Of a stretch of 9,349 bases of DNA, positions 1 through 6,455 are shown in pieces. A program made the position numbers and the translations under genes. The first letter of the stretch is position 1. Each line of letters opens with the position of its first letter. The notes beneath the pieces are model-generated. The model saw only the letters and a list, made by a program, of their open reading frames with translations. It searched no databases and had not been told where the DNA came from. This stretch comes from SAR92 clade bacterium (GTDB lineage: Bacteria; Pseudomonadota; Gammaproteobacteria; Pseudomonadales; Porticoccaceae): NCBI GenBank assembly GCA_018607545.1, contig JABBBF010000018.1, forward strand, positions 1 through 9,349, given 5' to 3'.

Positions 1-1211
1 TGTTAATGTTTATGGTCGCCGGCATCTATTTTATGCGCGATATGCTGCTGTTTACCTTTACCAAGATCCTCCTCGGGGTAAAGTCAAAATCGACTCTCTC
101 CTTTTTGTTTTGTTTTTCCAGTGCTGTGCTTTCAGCATTCCTTGATGCGCTGACAGTGACAGCGGTACTGATTACTATCTCGGTAGGATTTTATTCCGTC
201 TATCACAAAGTCGCCTCCGGCAAGAAAATCGTCGACGAGGACCACGACCACAGTGACGACAACAATTTGCATGCGACAAATCGGACAGACCTCGAACAAT
301 TCCGCAGCTTTTTGCGCAGCCTGATTATGCACGGTGCCGTGGGTACAGCCCTGGGTGGTGTTACCACACTGGTTGGCGAGCCACAGAACCTGCTGATTGC
401 TGAAAAAGCAGGCTGGAACTTTATTGAGTTCTTTCTCAGAATGGCACCTATAACCATGCCGGTTTTTGTCTGCGGATTAATTACCTGCCTGCTCCTGGAA
501 AAATTTAAAGTATTTGGATACGGTACAGAACTCCCGGAAAAAGTACGTCATATCTTGCAACAGTCCAGCGACCACGATGACTCGCGTCGCACCCAGTACG
601 ACAAGGCAACACTGATAATTCAGTCACTTGTCGCCGTTATTCTGGTCTTCAGCCTGGCCTTTCACTGGGCACCCGTAGGTTTGATCGGGTTAATGATTAT
701 CGTCCTTTTAACCGCATTTAACGGCATTACTGAAGAGCACCGTATCGGCCACGCTTTCGAAGAGGCACTGCCCTTTACTGCACTTCTGGTAGTGTTCTTT
801 GCGATTGTTGCGGTGATTCACGACCAGCATCTGTTTTCACCGGTTATTACCTGGGTATTAACATTGGACGAATCGATTCAGCCTGGTATGTTCTTCCTCG
901 CTAACGGTCTGCTATCAGCCATCAGCGACAATGTATTTGTAGCGACGGTCTACATCAATGAAGTCTCCGAGGCATTTAAAGCGGGCGATCTCACTCGCGC
1001 GCAGTTCGACAAACTGGTTATCGCAATCAATACAGGCACCAACTTACCAAGTGTCGCCACGCCCAATGGGCAGGCAGCATTCCTATTCCTGTTGACGTCG
1101 GCATTGGCACCATTGATCAGACTTTCTTATATGCGAATGGTGTTTATGGCCCTGCCCTACACAGTCGTTCTGACGGTGGTTGGCCTACTTGGTGTGGTTT
1201 ACACTCTATAG
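1..1211 (+). CDS. nhaB: Na+/H+ antiporter NhaB, 3' part (N-terminus outside window)
   Basis: NhaB is an inner-membrane antiporter that expels Na+ in exchange for protons and so serves sodium and pH homeostasis. The frame is open from base 3, and the first in-window ATG (base 6) is internal: the protein there already matches the middle of NhaB, so roughly the first 100 residues lie upstream. Counting from that Met, family hallmarks are SAFLDALTV near residues 43-51 (with the conserved Asp 47), [27 protein letters not shown], and [15 protein letters not shown] close to the C-terminus. Many hydrophobic stretches fit a polytopic membrane protein. A loop near residues 77-85 is rich in Asp and His (DEDHDHSDD). 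The protein ends at VVYTL with TAG; from memory E. coli NhaB continues about 20 residues further, so the C-terminus looks short. It converges on fadD and ends just before a shared terminator. The assignment is very secure. Confidence 0.97.
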   Translation, partial: LMFMVAGIYFMRDMLLFTFTKILLGVKSKSTLSFLFCFSSAVLSAFLDALTVTAVLITISVGFYSVYHKVASGKKIVDEDHDHSDDNNLHATNRTDLEQFRSFLRSLIMHGAVGTALGGVTTLVGEPQNLLIAEKAGWNFIEFFLRMAPITMPVFVCGLITCLLLEKFKVFGYGTELPEKVRHILQQSSDHDDSRRTQYDKATLIIQSLVAVILVFSLAFHWAPVGLIGLMIIVLLTAFNGITEEHRIGHAFEEALPFTALLVVFFAIVAVIHDQHLFSPVITWVLTLDESIQPGMFFLANGLLSAISDNVFVATVYINEVSEAFKAGDLTRAQFDKLVIAINTGTNLPSVATPNGQAAFLFLLTSALAPLIRLSYMRMVFMALPYTVVLTVVGLLGVVYTL

Positions 1212-1251
1212 AGGTTTAAATAATAGAAGCTGTTTCTACAGAGCACCGCAC

Positions 1252-1289
1252 AAAAAAGGCCGGACTTTTTAATAAGCCCGGCCTTTTTT
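1252..1289. terminator. Bidirectional intrinsic terminator between nhaB and fadD
   Basis: A perfect 12-bp inverted repeat (left arm 1252-1263 AAAAAAGGCCGG, right arm 1278-1289) encloses a 14-nt loop, which can itself form a short CTT/AAG extension after one A-C mismatch. The GC core GGCCGG is flanked by six A on one side and six T on the other, so the transcript from either strand ends in a GC-rich stem followed by a U-run. It sits in the 100-bp gap between the nhaB stop (1211) and the fadD stop (1312). It therefore probably terminates both convergent transcripts. Confidence 0.93.
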
Positions 1290-1311
1290 ATATCTCTATC
1301 TAATTCGAGAT

Positions 1312-2994
1312 TTAAAGCTTTGCCTGTTCTTCCGCCTTAAGCTCCTTGCGCAATACTTTACCGACATTAGTCTTGGGTAGATCATCCCGAAACTCAACGA
1401 ACTTTGGCACCTTGTATCCAGCCATAGTCGACTTACAGAATTCAATCACCTGGCCTTCAGTCAGGCTGGCATCATCACCGACGACCACAAACATCTTGAC
1501 CACTTCACCAGCCTTTTCGTCGGCGACACCTATAGCGGCGCATTCAAGCACCTCAGGGTGCTGAGTCAGGGCCTGCTCCAACTCATTGGGATAGACATTG
1601 AAGCCAGAGACAATAATCATATCCTTAAGACGATCGACAATCTTGATATAGCCATCGCTATCCATACTCACGATATCCCCGGTATGTAACCAGCCATCGA
1701 CAATCACCTCGGCGGTCTGCGCTTCACGCTGCCAATAGCCGCGCATCACCTGGGCACCGCGAACACAGAGCTCGCCAACACCACCGACTTCCTGTTCAAC
1801 ACCATTTTCGTCAACAACCTTGATATCAGTGCCTGGTATGGGGATGCCAGCTGTACCTATTTTTTCAAAGCCCGATGGATTCATCGAAATCACCGGCGAG
1901 GACTCTGTCATTCCATAGCCCTCACTGACCACACAGCCGGTCAGTTGCTGCCAGTCACTGGCCACGGAATCCATTAGAGCCATACCGCCGGACAGGGTTC
2001 TTTTTAACGCTGAAAAATCGAGCTTTTGGAAGGCTTTATCCTGCATAAGAGCCACAAACAGTGAATTTAAACCACAAAATATTTCAAACTTAACATTCTT
2101 GATCGCGCCGACAAAGGCAGAGATATTGCGTGGATCGGGAATCAGCAAACTATGGCCGCGAATTGCTGGAATCAGCCCCAAACTGAGCATAAAGGCATAG
2201 ATATGATAGAGCGGCAATGGTGAGACAACGGTAAAGTTGTCAATTGACTCCTCGCCGCTGTTAACCATCTCCAGAGCCTGGGCAATATTGTGCATAATTG
2301 AGCTCTGGGTAAGCATAACGCCCTTGGATACGCCAGTGGTGCCACCGGTGTACTGCAGCGCACAGATCTCCTCAATAGAGGGGCTGTGAATAGGATAGTC
2401 GCTCTGGGCAGATGGAGCAATTGCCTGTGAAAATGGGATAAAACCACTGCTGGGAAGCGTAGGCCGCTTGCCCAAAATCTTGGTCATAGCAACCAGCAGG
2501 CTTTTCTTTGGCTGAGGTAAAAGATCGATGGCGCGGGTTACCACGACATTTTCAATCCCAGTCTCCGGTAGTGCTGCCGCAAGGGTGTCGTAGAACTGAT
2601 CCAGAACAACCACCGCTTTAGCCCCGGAATCATTAAACTGATGGACCAGCTCGCGATGAGTGTACATGGGGTTGGTATTGACTATAACCAAACCCAGTTT
2701 CCATGCGGCAATCACAACAACTGGATACTGCAGCAAATTTGGCAGCTGGACAGCAATTCTATCACCGGCCTGGAGGTTTAACTGGTGATGAAAATAAGCT
2801 GCTGCTCGGTCGGCCAACTGGTCAATTTCGTTATAACTCAAGGTCTGGCCGAGACAGGTAAATGCAGGAAGATCAGCGGAGTCGGCCAGCGCTTGCTGCC
2901 AGAGCTGCAACAGTGATTGCGCTGGAAGTTCTGGCTGTTGGTTCGATACCCCTATTCTTTGAAGCGCTTGATCTGCGGCGTCTTGTACACGCAT
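1312..2994 (-). CDS. fadD: Long-chain fatty acid--CoA ligase FadD
   Basis: This acyl-CoA synthetase activates fatty acids with ATP and CoA via an acyl-adenylate, usually at the inner face of the membrane, feeding beta-oxidation or lipid synthesis. Motifs in order, numbered from the ATG at 2994: P-loop-like AMP-binding motif YTGGTTGVSKG (about 215-225), EGYGMTES (about 358-365), the FACS signature beginning DGWLHTGD (about 433-440) and running through VDRLKD to SGFNVYPNE, and the C-terminal catalytic Lys in TNVGKVLRKEL (Lys about 546). The 560 residues match the usual length (E. coli about 561). An upstream in-frame GTG at 3006 would add four residues. I prefer the ATG at 2994 because a purine-rich GGGTGGG lies 7 nt before it, while nothing suitable precedes the GTG. 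FadD is a close call within the acyl-CoA synthetase family, and chain-length preference cannot be read from sequence. Confidence 0.93.
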   Translation of the reverse strand: MRVQDAADQALQRIGVSNQQPELPAQSLLQLWQQALADSADLPAFTCLGQTLSYNEIDQLADRAAAYFHHQLNLQAGDRIAVQLPNLLQYPVVVIAAWKLGLVIVNTNPMYTHRELVHQFNDSGAKAVVVLDQFYDTLAAALPETGIENVVVTRAIDLLPQPKKSLLVAMTKILGKRPTLPSSGFIPFSQAIAPSAQSDYPIHSPSIEEICALQYTGGTTGVSKGVMLTQSSIMHNIAQALEMVNSGEESIDNFTVVSPLPLYHIYAFMLSLGLIPAIRGHSLLIPDPRNISAFVGAIKNVKFEIFCGLNSLFVALMQDKAFQKLDFSALKRTLSGGMALMDSVASDWQQLTGCVVSEGYGMTESSPVISMNPSGFEKIGTAGIPIPGTDIKVVDENGVEQEVGGVGELCVRGAQVMRGYWQREAQTAEVIVDGWLHTGDIVSMDSDGYIKIVDRLKDMIIVSGFNVYPNELEQALTQHPEVLECAAIGVADEKAGEVVKMFVVVGDDASLTEGQVIEFCKSTMAGYKVPKFVEFRDDLPKTNVGKVLRKELKAEEQAKL

Positions 2995-3022
2995 AGTTTT
3001 ACCCACCCATTTTATTATTTTC

Positions 3023-3076
3023 CGCTTTTTAAGCGTTTATTATTTATATTAAATGTGATCTTTTAAGATCTTATTT
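3023..3076 (-). promoter_or_regulatory. AT-rich leader of fadD with dyads and a possible promoter
   Basis: The 120-bp gap between the VWA gene stop (3115) and the fadD start holds three visible elements. A TATAAA-like -10 candidate on the minus strand lies at 3043-3048, with no good -35 before it. A dyad covers 3051-3076: half AAATGTGATCT and facing half AGATCTTATTT (9 of 11 matches to its complement) separated by 4 bp. A second small dyad, CGCTT-TTT-AAGCG, is at 3023-3035. The first half-site is identical to half of the CRP consensus, but the spacing between halves is 4 bp too long. A weak -35 with an overlapping dyad would suit an activator-dependent fadD promoter; that is inference. Confidence 0.3.
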
Positions 3077-3114
3077 TTTCTTATTCAGAGTCCAAACTCG
3101 CTAACTTCGACAAT

Positions 3115-4290
3115 CTATTTTGCGAGAAGTCTCATACCCTTTTCCAATCCTGCCAGAGTTAGTGGATACATCTTACCCTCAACCAGCTCCCGTAGCATTA
3201 AAATTGACGGGGTGTAGTCCCAGTACTGTTCCTGCACCGGGTTTAGCCAGATCAATTTCTCAAAGGTCTGGGACATCCGCTGCATCCAGGCGCTTCCCGG
3301 CTCTTCATTGTGATACTCGACACTGCCACCGGGGCTGTTAATCTCATAGGGTGCCATGGAGGCATCGCCGACAAAAATAACCCTGTAGTCCGAGGTGTAT
3401 TTATTGAGCAAATCGTAGGTGGATATCTGCTCGTCGCGACGTCGGTGATTGTCTTTCCACACATAGTCGTAGAGACAGTTGTGAAAATAGAAGTATTCGA
3501 GATGTTTAAATTCAGTTTTAGCCGCGGAGAAAAGCTCTTCGCAAAGGCGTACATAGGGATCCATAGAGCCGCCGATATCAAAGAAGATCAACACCTTGAC
3601 GGCATTGTGGCGTTCAGGAACCATTTTAATATCGAGTAGACCAGCATTGCGCGCGGTACTGCGAACAGTATCGTCCAAATCCAGCTGATCCGCCGAGCCT
3701 TCGCGGGCAAACTTACGCAACCGCCGCAGGGCCACTTTGATATTGCGTGTACCTATTTGTACCGAGTCGTCGAGATCGGCAAACTGGCGTTCATCCCAGA
3801 CCTTGACCGCACTGCCCTGCCCGCCTTCGCCGCCAACCCGAATACCCTCGGGATTAAAACCGCCATGACCAAAAGGCGATGTACCGCCGGTACCAATCCA
3901 TTTATTACCGCCCTGATGGCGCTCTTTCTGTTCCTCTAGGCGCTTTTTAAACTCTTCAATTAATTTTTCCAGCCCGCCGAGACTTTCGATTTTGGCTTTT
4001 TCTTCCTCGGTAAAATGCTTTTCAAACTCTTTACGCAACCAGTCTTCGGGAATTAGCGCTTCAATAATACCGTCGATATTCTCAAGGTTTTTAAAGTAGG
4101 CACCAAAGGCGCGATCAAAACGATCGTAGAACTTTTCATCCTTAACCAGGCAGGTGCGCGCCAGCAGATAGAAATCGTCCAGGGAACCAAAAGCGATATT
4201 TTTTTCCATAGCACTGAGCAGATCCAGCAGCTCTTTAATTGAGACTGGAACATTGGCACGCTTGAGGCTGTAGAAAAAATTAATAAGCAT
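3115..4290 (-). CDS. VWA-domain protein (CoxE-like), partner of MoxR ATPase
   Basis: This 391-residue soluble protein has no signal peptide or membrane segment. The N-terminal 125 residues are helical and charged. They are followed by a Gly-rich segment (about 127-160, with GTGGTSPFGHGG), a basic stretch (about 180-200), and a C-terminal von Willebrand factor A fold starting near residue 230. The metal-ion-dependent adhesion site reads DIGGSM (Asp 238, Ser 242), so the usual DxSxS is DxGxS; a second acidic loop is GDASM (Asp 309). VWA proteins encoded directly after a MoxR ATPase usually act with it in maturation or metal insertion of a client complex. Here the client is unknown and no obvious target gene is adjacent. 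The gap to the upstream ATPase is 12 bp, so the two are co-transcribed and probably translationally coupled. The family assignment is good; the physiological role is not established. Confidence 0.85.
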   Translation of the reverse strand: MLINFFYSLKRANVPVSIKELLDLLSAMEKNIAFGSLDDFYLLARTCLVKDEKFYDRFDRAFGAYFKNLENIDGIIEALIPEDWLRKEFEKHFTEEEKAKIESLGGLEKLIEEFKKRLEEQKERHQGGNKWIGTGGTSPFGHGGFNPEGIRVGGEGGQGSAVKVWDERQFADLDDSVQIGTRNIKVALRRLRKFAREGSADQLDLDDTVRSTARNAGLLDIKMVPERHNAVKVLIFFDIGGSMDPYVRLCEELFSAAKTEFKHLEYFYFHNCLYDYVWKDNHRRRDEQISTYDLLNKYTSDYRVIFVGDASMAPYEINSPGGSVEYHNEEPGSAWMQRMSQTFEKLIWLNPVQEQYWDYTPSILMLRELVEGKMYPLTLAGLEKGMRLLAK

Positions 4291-4305
4291 AGGAAAGGCT
4301 TCCTA
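4290..4305 (-). promoter_or_regulatory. Stop/Shine-Dalgarno/start hairpin coupling the ATPase and VWA genes
   Basis: A perfect 6-bp inverted repeat (TAGGAA, 4-nt loop, TTCCTA) occupies the whole junction. In the mRNA its left arm is the TAG stop of the ATPase plus the GGAA of the Shine-Dalgarno for the VWA gene. Its right arm ends on the A of the VWA ATG. Folding would hide the ribosome site until a ribosome finishing the ATPase opens it. The geometry is seen directly; the coupling role is inferred. Confidence 0.45.
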
Positions 4306-5148
4306 GCGAGCTTCACGACGGGTCATAAACGCGAGCCGCTCAAGTAGATGGACATCCTGCTCGTTCTTTAACAGGGCGCCATAAAGCGGTGGAATGGCCT
4401 TGGTGGGATCGCGATTGGTGAGAACATCCTCGGGAATATCATCGGAGAGAATTAACTTTAACCAGTCAACCAGCTCAGAGGTTGAAGGCTTTTTCTTTAA
4501 GCCGGGAATTTTGCGCACATCAAAGAAAATATCCAACGCCTGATCCACCAGGCTCTTTTTGATCACCGGAAAATGCACATCGACAATACGCTGCATGGTG
4601 GCGCGATCAGGGAAGCTTATAAAATGGAAAAAGCAGCGGCGCAAAAATGCATCCGGCAATTCTTTTTCATTGTTACTGGTAATAATCACGATGGGACGCT
4701 GCACTGCTTTGACCGTCTCGCCGGTTTCATAGACATGAAACTCCATGCGGTCTAACTCGAGTAGAAGATCATTGGGAAATTCAATATCCGCCTTATCGAT
4801 CTCATCAATTAACAGAACAACCTGCTCATCGGCGGTAAAGGCCTGCCAGAGCTTGCCTTTGTCTATATAGTTAGCGATATCATTAACTTTTTCATTGCCG
4901 AGCTGAGAATCGCGCAACCGCGACACCGCATCGTATTCGTAGAGACCCTGCTGGGCTTTGGTTGTGGACTTGATATGCCAAGCTAACAATGGCTTGCCAA
5001 GAGCTTTGGCGACCTCTTCTGCCAATAGTGTTTTACCGGTTCCCGGCTCCCCTTTGATCAGCAGTGGGCGCTGAAGTGCAACCGCTGCATTAACCGCCAT
5101 CTGTAGCTCGTCAGTGGCTACATAGTTTTCTGTACCTTCAAATTTCAT
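4303..5148 (-). CDS. MoxR-family AAA+ ATPase
   Basis: This 281-residue cytoplasmic AAA+ ATPase of the MoxR group probably works as a chaperone with the VWA protein encoded downstream. From the chosen Met: Walker A GEPGTGKT (33-40), Walker B VVLLIDEID (about 110-118), sensor 1 ITSNNE (about 156-161), and paired arginines LRRCFFH (170-171) in the arginine-finger position. The open frame extends 26 codons further to an ATG at 5226, but that extension (MDCSRPRFLAYYV...) is not family-like. MKFEGT...YVATD is the typical MoxR beginning as I remember it, so the start is placed at 5148. No strong Shine-Dalgarno precedes it, and the ATG at 5163 is an alternative. A 150-bp gap upstream separates it from the replication/RNA-processing block, suggesting its own promoter. 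Family call secure; the client protein is unknown. Confidence 0.9.
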   Translation of the reverse strand: MKFEGTENYVATDELQMAVNAAVALQRPLLIKGEPGTGKTLLAEEVAKALGKPLLAWHIKSTTKAQQGLYEYDAVSRLRDSQLGNEKVNDIANYIDKGKLWQAFTADEQVVLLIDEIDKADIEFPNDLLLELDRMEFHVYETGETVKAVQRPIVIITSNNEKELPDAFLRRCFFHFISFPDRATMQRIVDVHFPVIKKSLVDQALDIFFDVRKIPGLKKKPSTSELVDWLKLILSDDIPEDVLTNRDPTKAIPPLYGALLKNEQDVHLLERLAFMTRREAR

Positions 5149-5190
5149 AGAATCAAAACCCATATTGCAGTTAAAAACAATTAGCTGTAC

Positions 5191-5221
5191 ATAATAGGCT
5201 AAAAAACGCGGCCTTGAGCAA
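5191..5221 (-). promoter_or_regulatory. Weak promoter candidate before the MoxR gene
   Basis: On the minus strand a TATTAT hexamer (5191-5196, five of six matches to the -10 consensus) follows a poor -35 (TTGCTC, 5216-5221) at a long 19-bp spacing. It lies 43 bp upstream of the preferred ATPase start. The rest of the 150-bp gap (5149-5298) shows a 12-bp palindrome but no convincing terminator for the upstream gene. Read-through from the dnaX block therefore remains possible. Confidence 0.25.
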
Positions 5222-5237
5222 TCCAATATGACTGCAG

Positions 5238-5249
5238 AGTTTTAAAACT
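5238..5249. repeat. 12-bp perfect palindrome AGTTTTAAAACT
   Basis: A self-complementary 12-mer lies in the gap between the small membrane protein gene and the MoxR gene, about 20 bp upstream of the candidate -35. It could be an operator for a dimeric regulator or a chance AT-rich palindrome. There is no second copy in this window. Confidence 0.3.
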
Positions 5250-5298
5250 GTTGGAAATAGAAAGAATCAGGGGCAAGTGGGCTAAACAACCCAGTAAA

Positions 5299-5745
5299 TT
5301 AATCTGCAAAATCCTGCTTTGGGTTTAGTTTGGCACCGCGCAGCTTAACGCTGGGGGTTTTCTTGTCAGGCCTCTTGCTGGCGGAATTTTTGCCCCCCAG
5401 GCGCTTCTTTGAAATCACTCTCCAGAGTACTCTGGCCAGGAGATAAAAAATGATCGCAAATATGGCGACCGCAATAATGGGCGCGAGACCACGCTGAAAA
5501 CCGGCATCTGCTCCCGAGACCATAACCCCCTCGTAGAGACTGACAAAAAAGGCCGGAGCAAGATGGCTATCATCGCGATAGGCAGTCACCGGCGTGAGAA
5601 GAGTTGAGGCAGCAAGCAGCAGCACAAGATGGCGGATAGTGATCCAGGTGGATTTGCGTAAAAACAGCCACAAAAACAGCAGTAGAAAGCTGGCACCTGT
5701 AATGTATGCAATCCAACCCTGTAGATAATCTTCAGCAGAAAACAT
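5299..5745 (-). CDS. Small predicted inner-membrane protein, function unknown
   Basis: I do not recognise this 148-residue protein. Three hydrophobic segments are visible: about 11-29 (ending LLLFLWLFL), 36-53 (HLVLLLAASTLLTPV) and 87-111 (IIAVAIFAIIFYLLARVLW). A roughly 33-residue loop with charged and polar residues (YRDDSH...) lies between the second and third. The C-terminal tail from about 113 is very basic (KKRLGGK, KRPDKK, KLRGAK), so it is likely cytoplasmic by the positive-inside rule. There is no cleavable signal peptide or catalytic motif. It follows ycgN by 6 bp, so it is probably co-transcribed, although no clear Shine-Dalgarno is seen and it may rely on coupling. It is the last gene before the 150-bp gap. 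The codon pattern and the tight junction support a real gene. Confidence 0.75.
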   Translation of the reverse strand: MFSAEDYLQGWIAYITGASFLLLFLWLFLRKSTWITIRHLVLLLAASTLLTPVTAYRDDSHLAPAFFVSLYEGVMVSGADAGFQRGLAPIIAVAIFAIIFYLLARVLWRVISKKRLGGKNSASKRPDKKTPSVKLRGAKLNPKQDFAD

Positions 5746-5751
5746 AATTAA

Positions 5752-6195
5752 TTAATCAATCCATTTAATAATATGATCTTCGATATCCTCGTCCCGAACC
5801 TCGAGTTCAGAGACCACTTTGCCGCGAAGTGATGCGCCGTACCTATGAATCATCTCTCTATCACCCGATCGCAGGTGATGCCATTCCGGCAGTGGATGGC
5901 CTGCAGCCAGAAGCCTATAAGAACAGCTTTTAGGTAACCATGCCAGTGTATTTATATTATTGCGATCAAGTTTAATGCAGTCATCCACCACCTTGTGGCG
6001 GCCGGTGTAATCGGAGCAGCGGCAGGACTCTGTATCCAATAGCTGGCAGGTGACATTGGTGTGATAAATGTCGGCACTGTCATAGTCTTCCAGTTTGACC
6101 AGGCAGCACTTTGCACAGCCATCGCAGAGGGACTCCCACTGCGTGTCGTTCATATCTGCGAGGGAAACAGCTTCCCACCAGGGCTGCAATTTCAT
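5752..6195 (-). CDS. ycgN: YcgN family cysteine-cluster protein (UPF0260)
   Basis: This 147-residue protein is of the YcgN/UPF0260 family, related to the YkgJ-type CxxCxxCC cluster proteins thought to bind zinc or iron. Nine cysteines are visible: 24, 27, 30 and 31 in the core motif CDGCAKCC, then 50, 58, 60, 73 and 91. The segments WESLCDGC, YHTNVTCQLLD and CSDYTGRHK line up with E. coli YcgN as I recall it. It has no signal peptide. Its ATG overlaps the TGA of ycgL by four bases (ATGA), indicating translational coupling. The biochemical role of the family is not established. Neighbouring ycgL and rnd are also adjacent to ycgN-type genes in other gammaproteobacteria as far as I remember. Confidence 0.9.
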   Translation of the reverse strand: MKLQPWWEAVSLADMNDTQWESLCDGCAKCCLVKLEDYDSADIYHTNVTCQLLDTESCRCSDYTGRHKVVDDCIKLDRNNINTLAWLPKSCSYRLLAAGHPLPEWHHLRSGDREMIHRYGASLRGKVVSELEVRDEDIEDHIIKWID

Positions 6196-6455
6196 TGGCT
6201 ATCACTTGCTTTTGGAAACTTTGGCGGTGGCATCTGCAGGTAAAAACCCTGGACACTGAGATCAGCCATCACCTTTTCAATATCCGCACGGGCTAATTTT
6301 TTCCTCTCGGTAAGCACCATAGTGGTCACTAAAAGCGGTTCGCCAAAACTCTTTAACAGTGCATCAGGAACAGACTCAAAACCTTTGGCCCGGTTCAGGT
6401 AGAGATACATTTCATCCTTACTGGCAGTCTTGTATATATCACAGAGTATTTTCAC
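6192..6455 (-). CDS. ycgL: YcgL domain-containing protein (UPF0745)
   Basis: This is a small 87-residue soluble protein of the YcgL family, unique to gammaproteobacteria and of unknown function. Family features are the start MKILCDIYKTASKDEMYLYL, the central LLKSFGEP, the RKKLARADIEKVM helix, and the closing QGFYLQMPPP. The start is GTG at 6455, whose last bases overlap the TGA of rnd (GTGA). At the other end its TGA overlaps the ycgN ATG. So it is embedded between two 4-bp overlaps and is almost certainly translated by coupling. The length is close to the usual 85-110 residues. No partner or reaction can be inferred from sequence. Confidence 0.9.
   Translation of the reverse strand: MKILCDIYKTASKDEMYLYLNRAKGFESVPDALLKSFGEPLLVTTMVLTERKKLARADIEKVMADLSVQGFYLQMPPPKFPKASDSQ

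Noticed and set aside
132..457. Minus-strand frames opposite nhaB
   Set aside because: The plus strand encodes conserved NhaB motifs here, and the antisense frames show no independent signal.
2172..2447. 91-codon minus-strand frame within fadD
   Set aside because: It is out of frame with fadD in its conserved core and looks like a compositional shadow.
3051..3076. A standard CRP site
   Set aside because: The halves are separated by four extra bases compared with TGTGA-N6-TCACA. I list it only as a dyad.
3252..3639. Open frames of about 109 codons on both strands inside the VWA gene
   Set aside because: They lie in other frames of a clearly conserved gene and have no recognisable protein features.
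5149..5226. N-terminal extension of the MoxR ATPase to ATG 5226
   Set aside because: The extra 26 residues do not resemble the family, which typically begins MKFEGT, and the stretch overlaps the likely promoter.
5268..5295. Small GGG...CCC hairpin after the unknown membrane protein as a terminator
   Set aside because: The stem is about four pairs with no following U-run.
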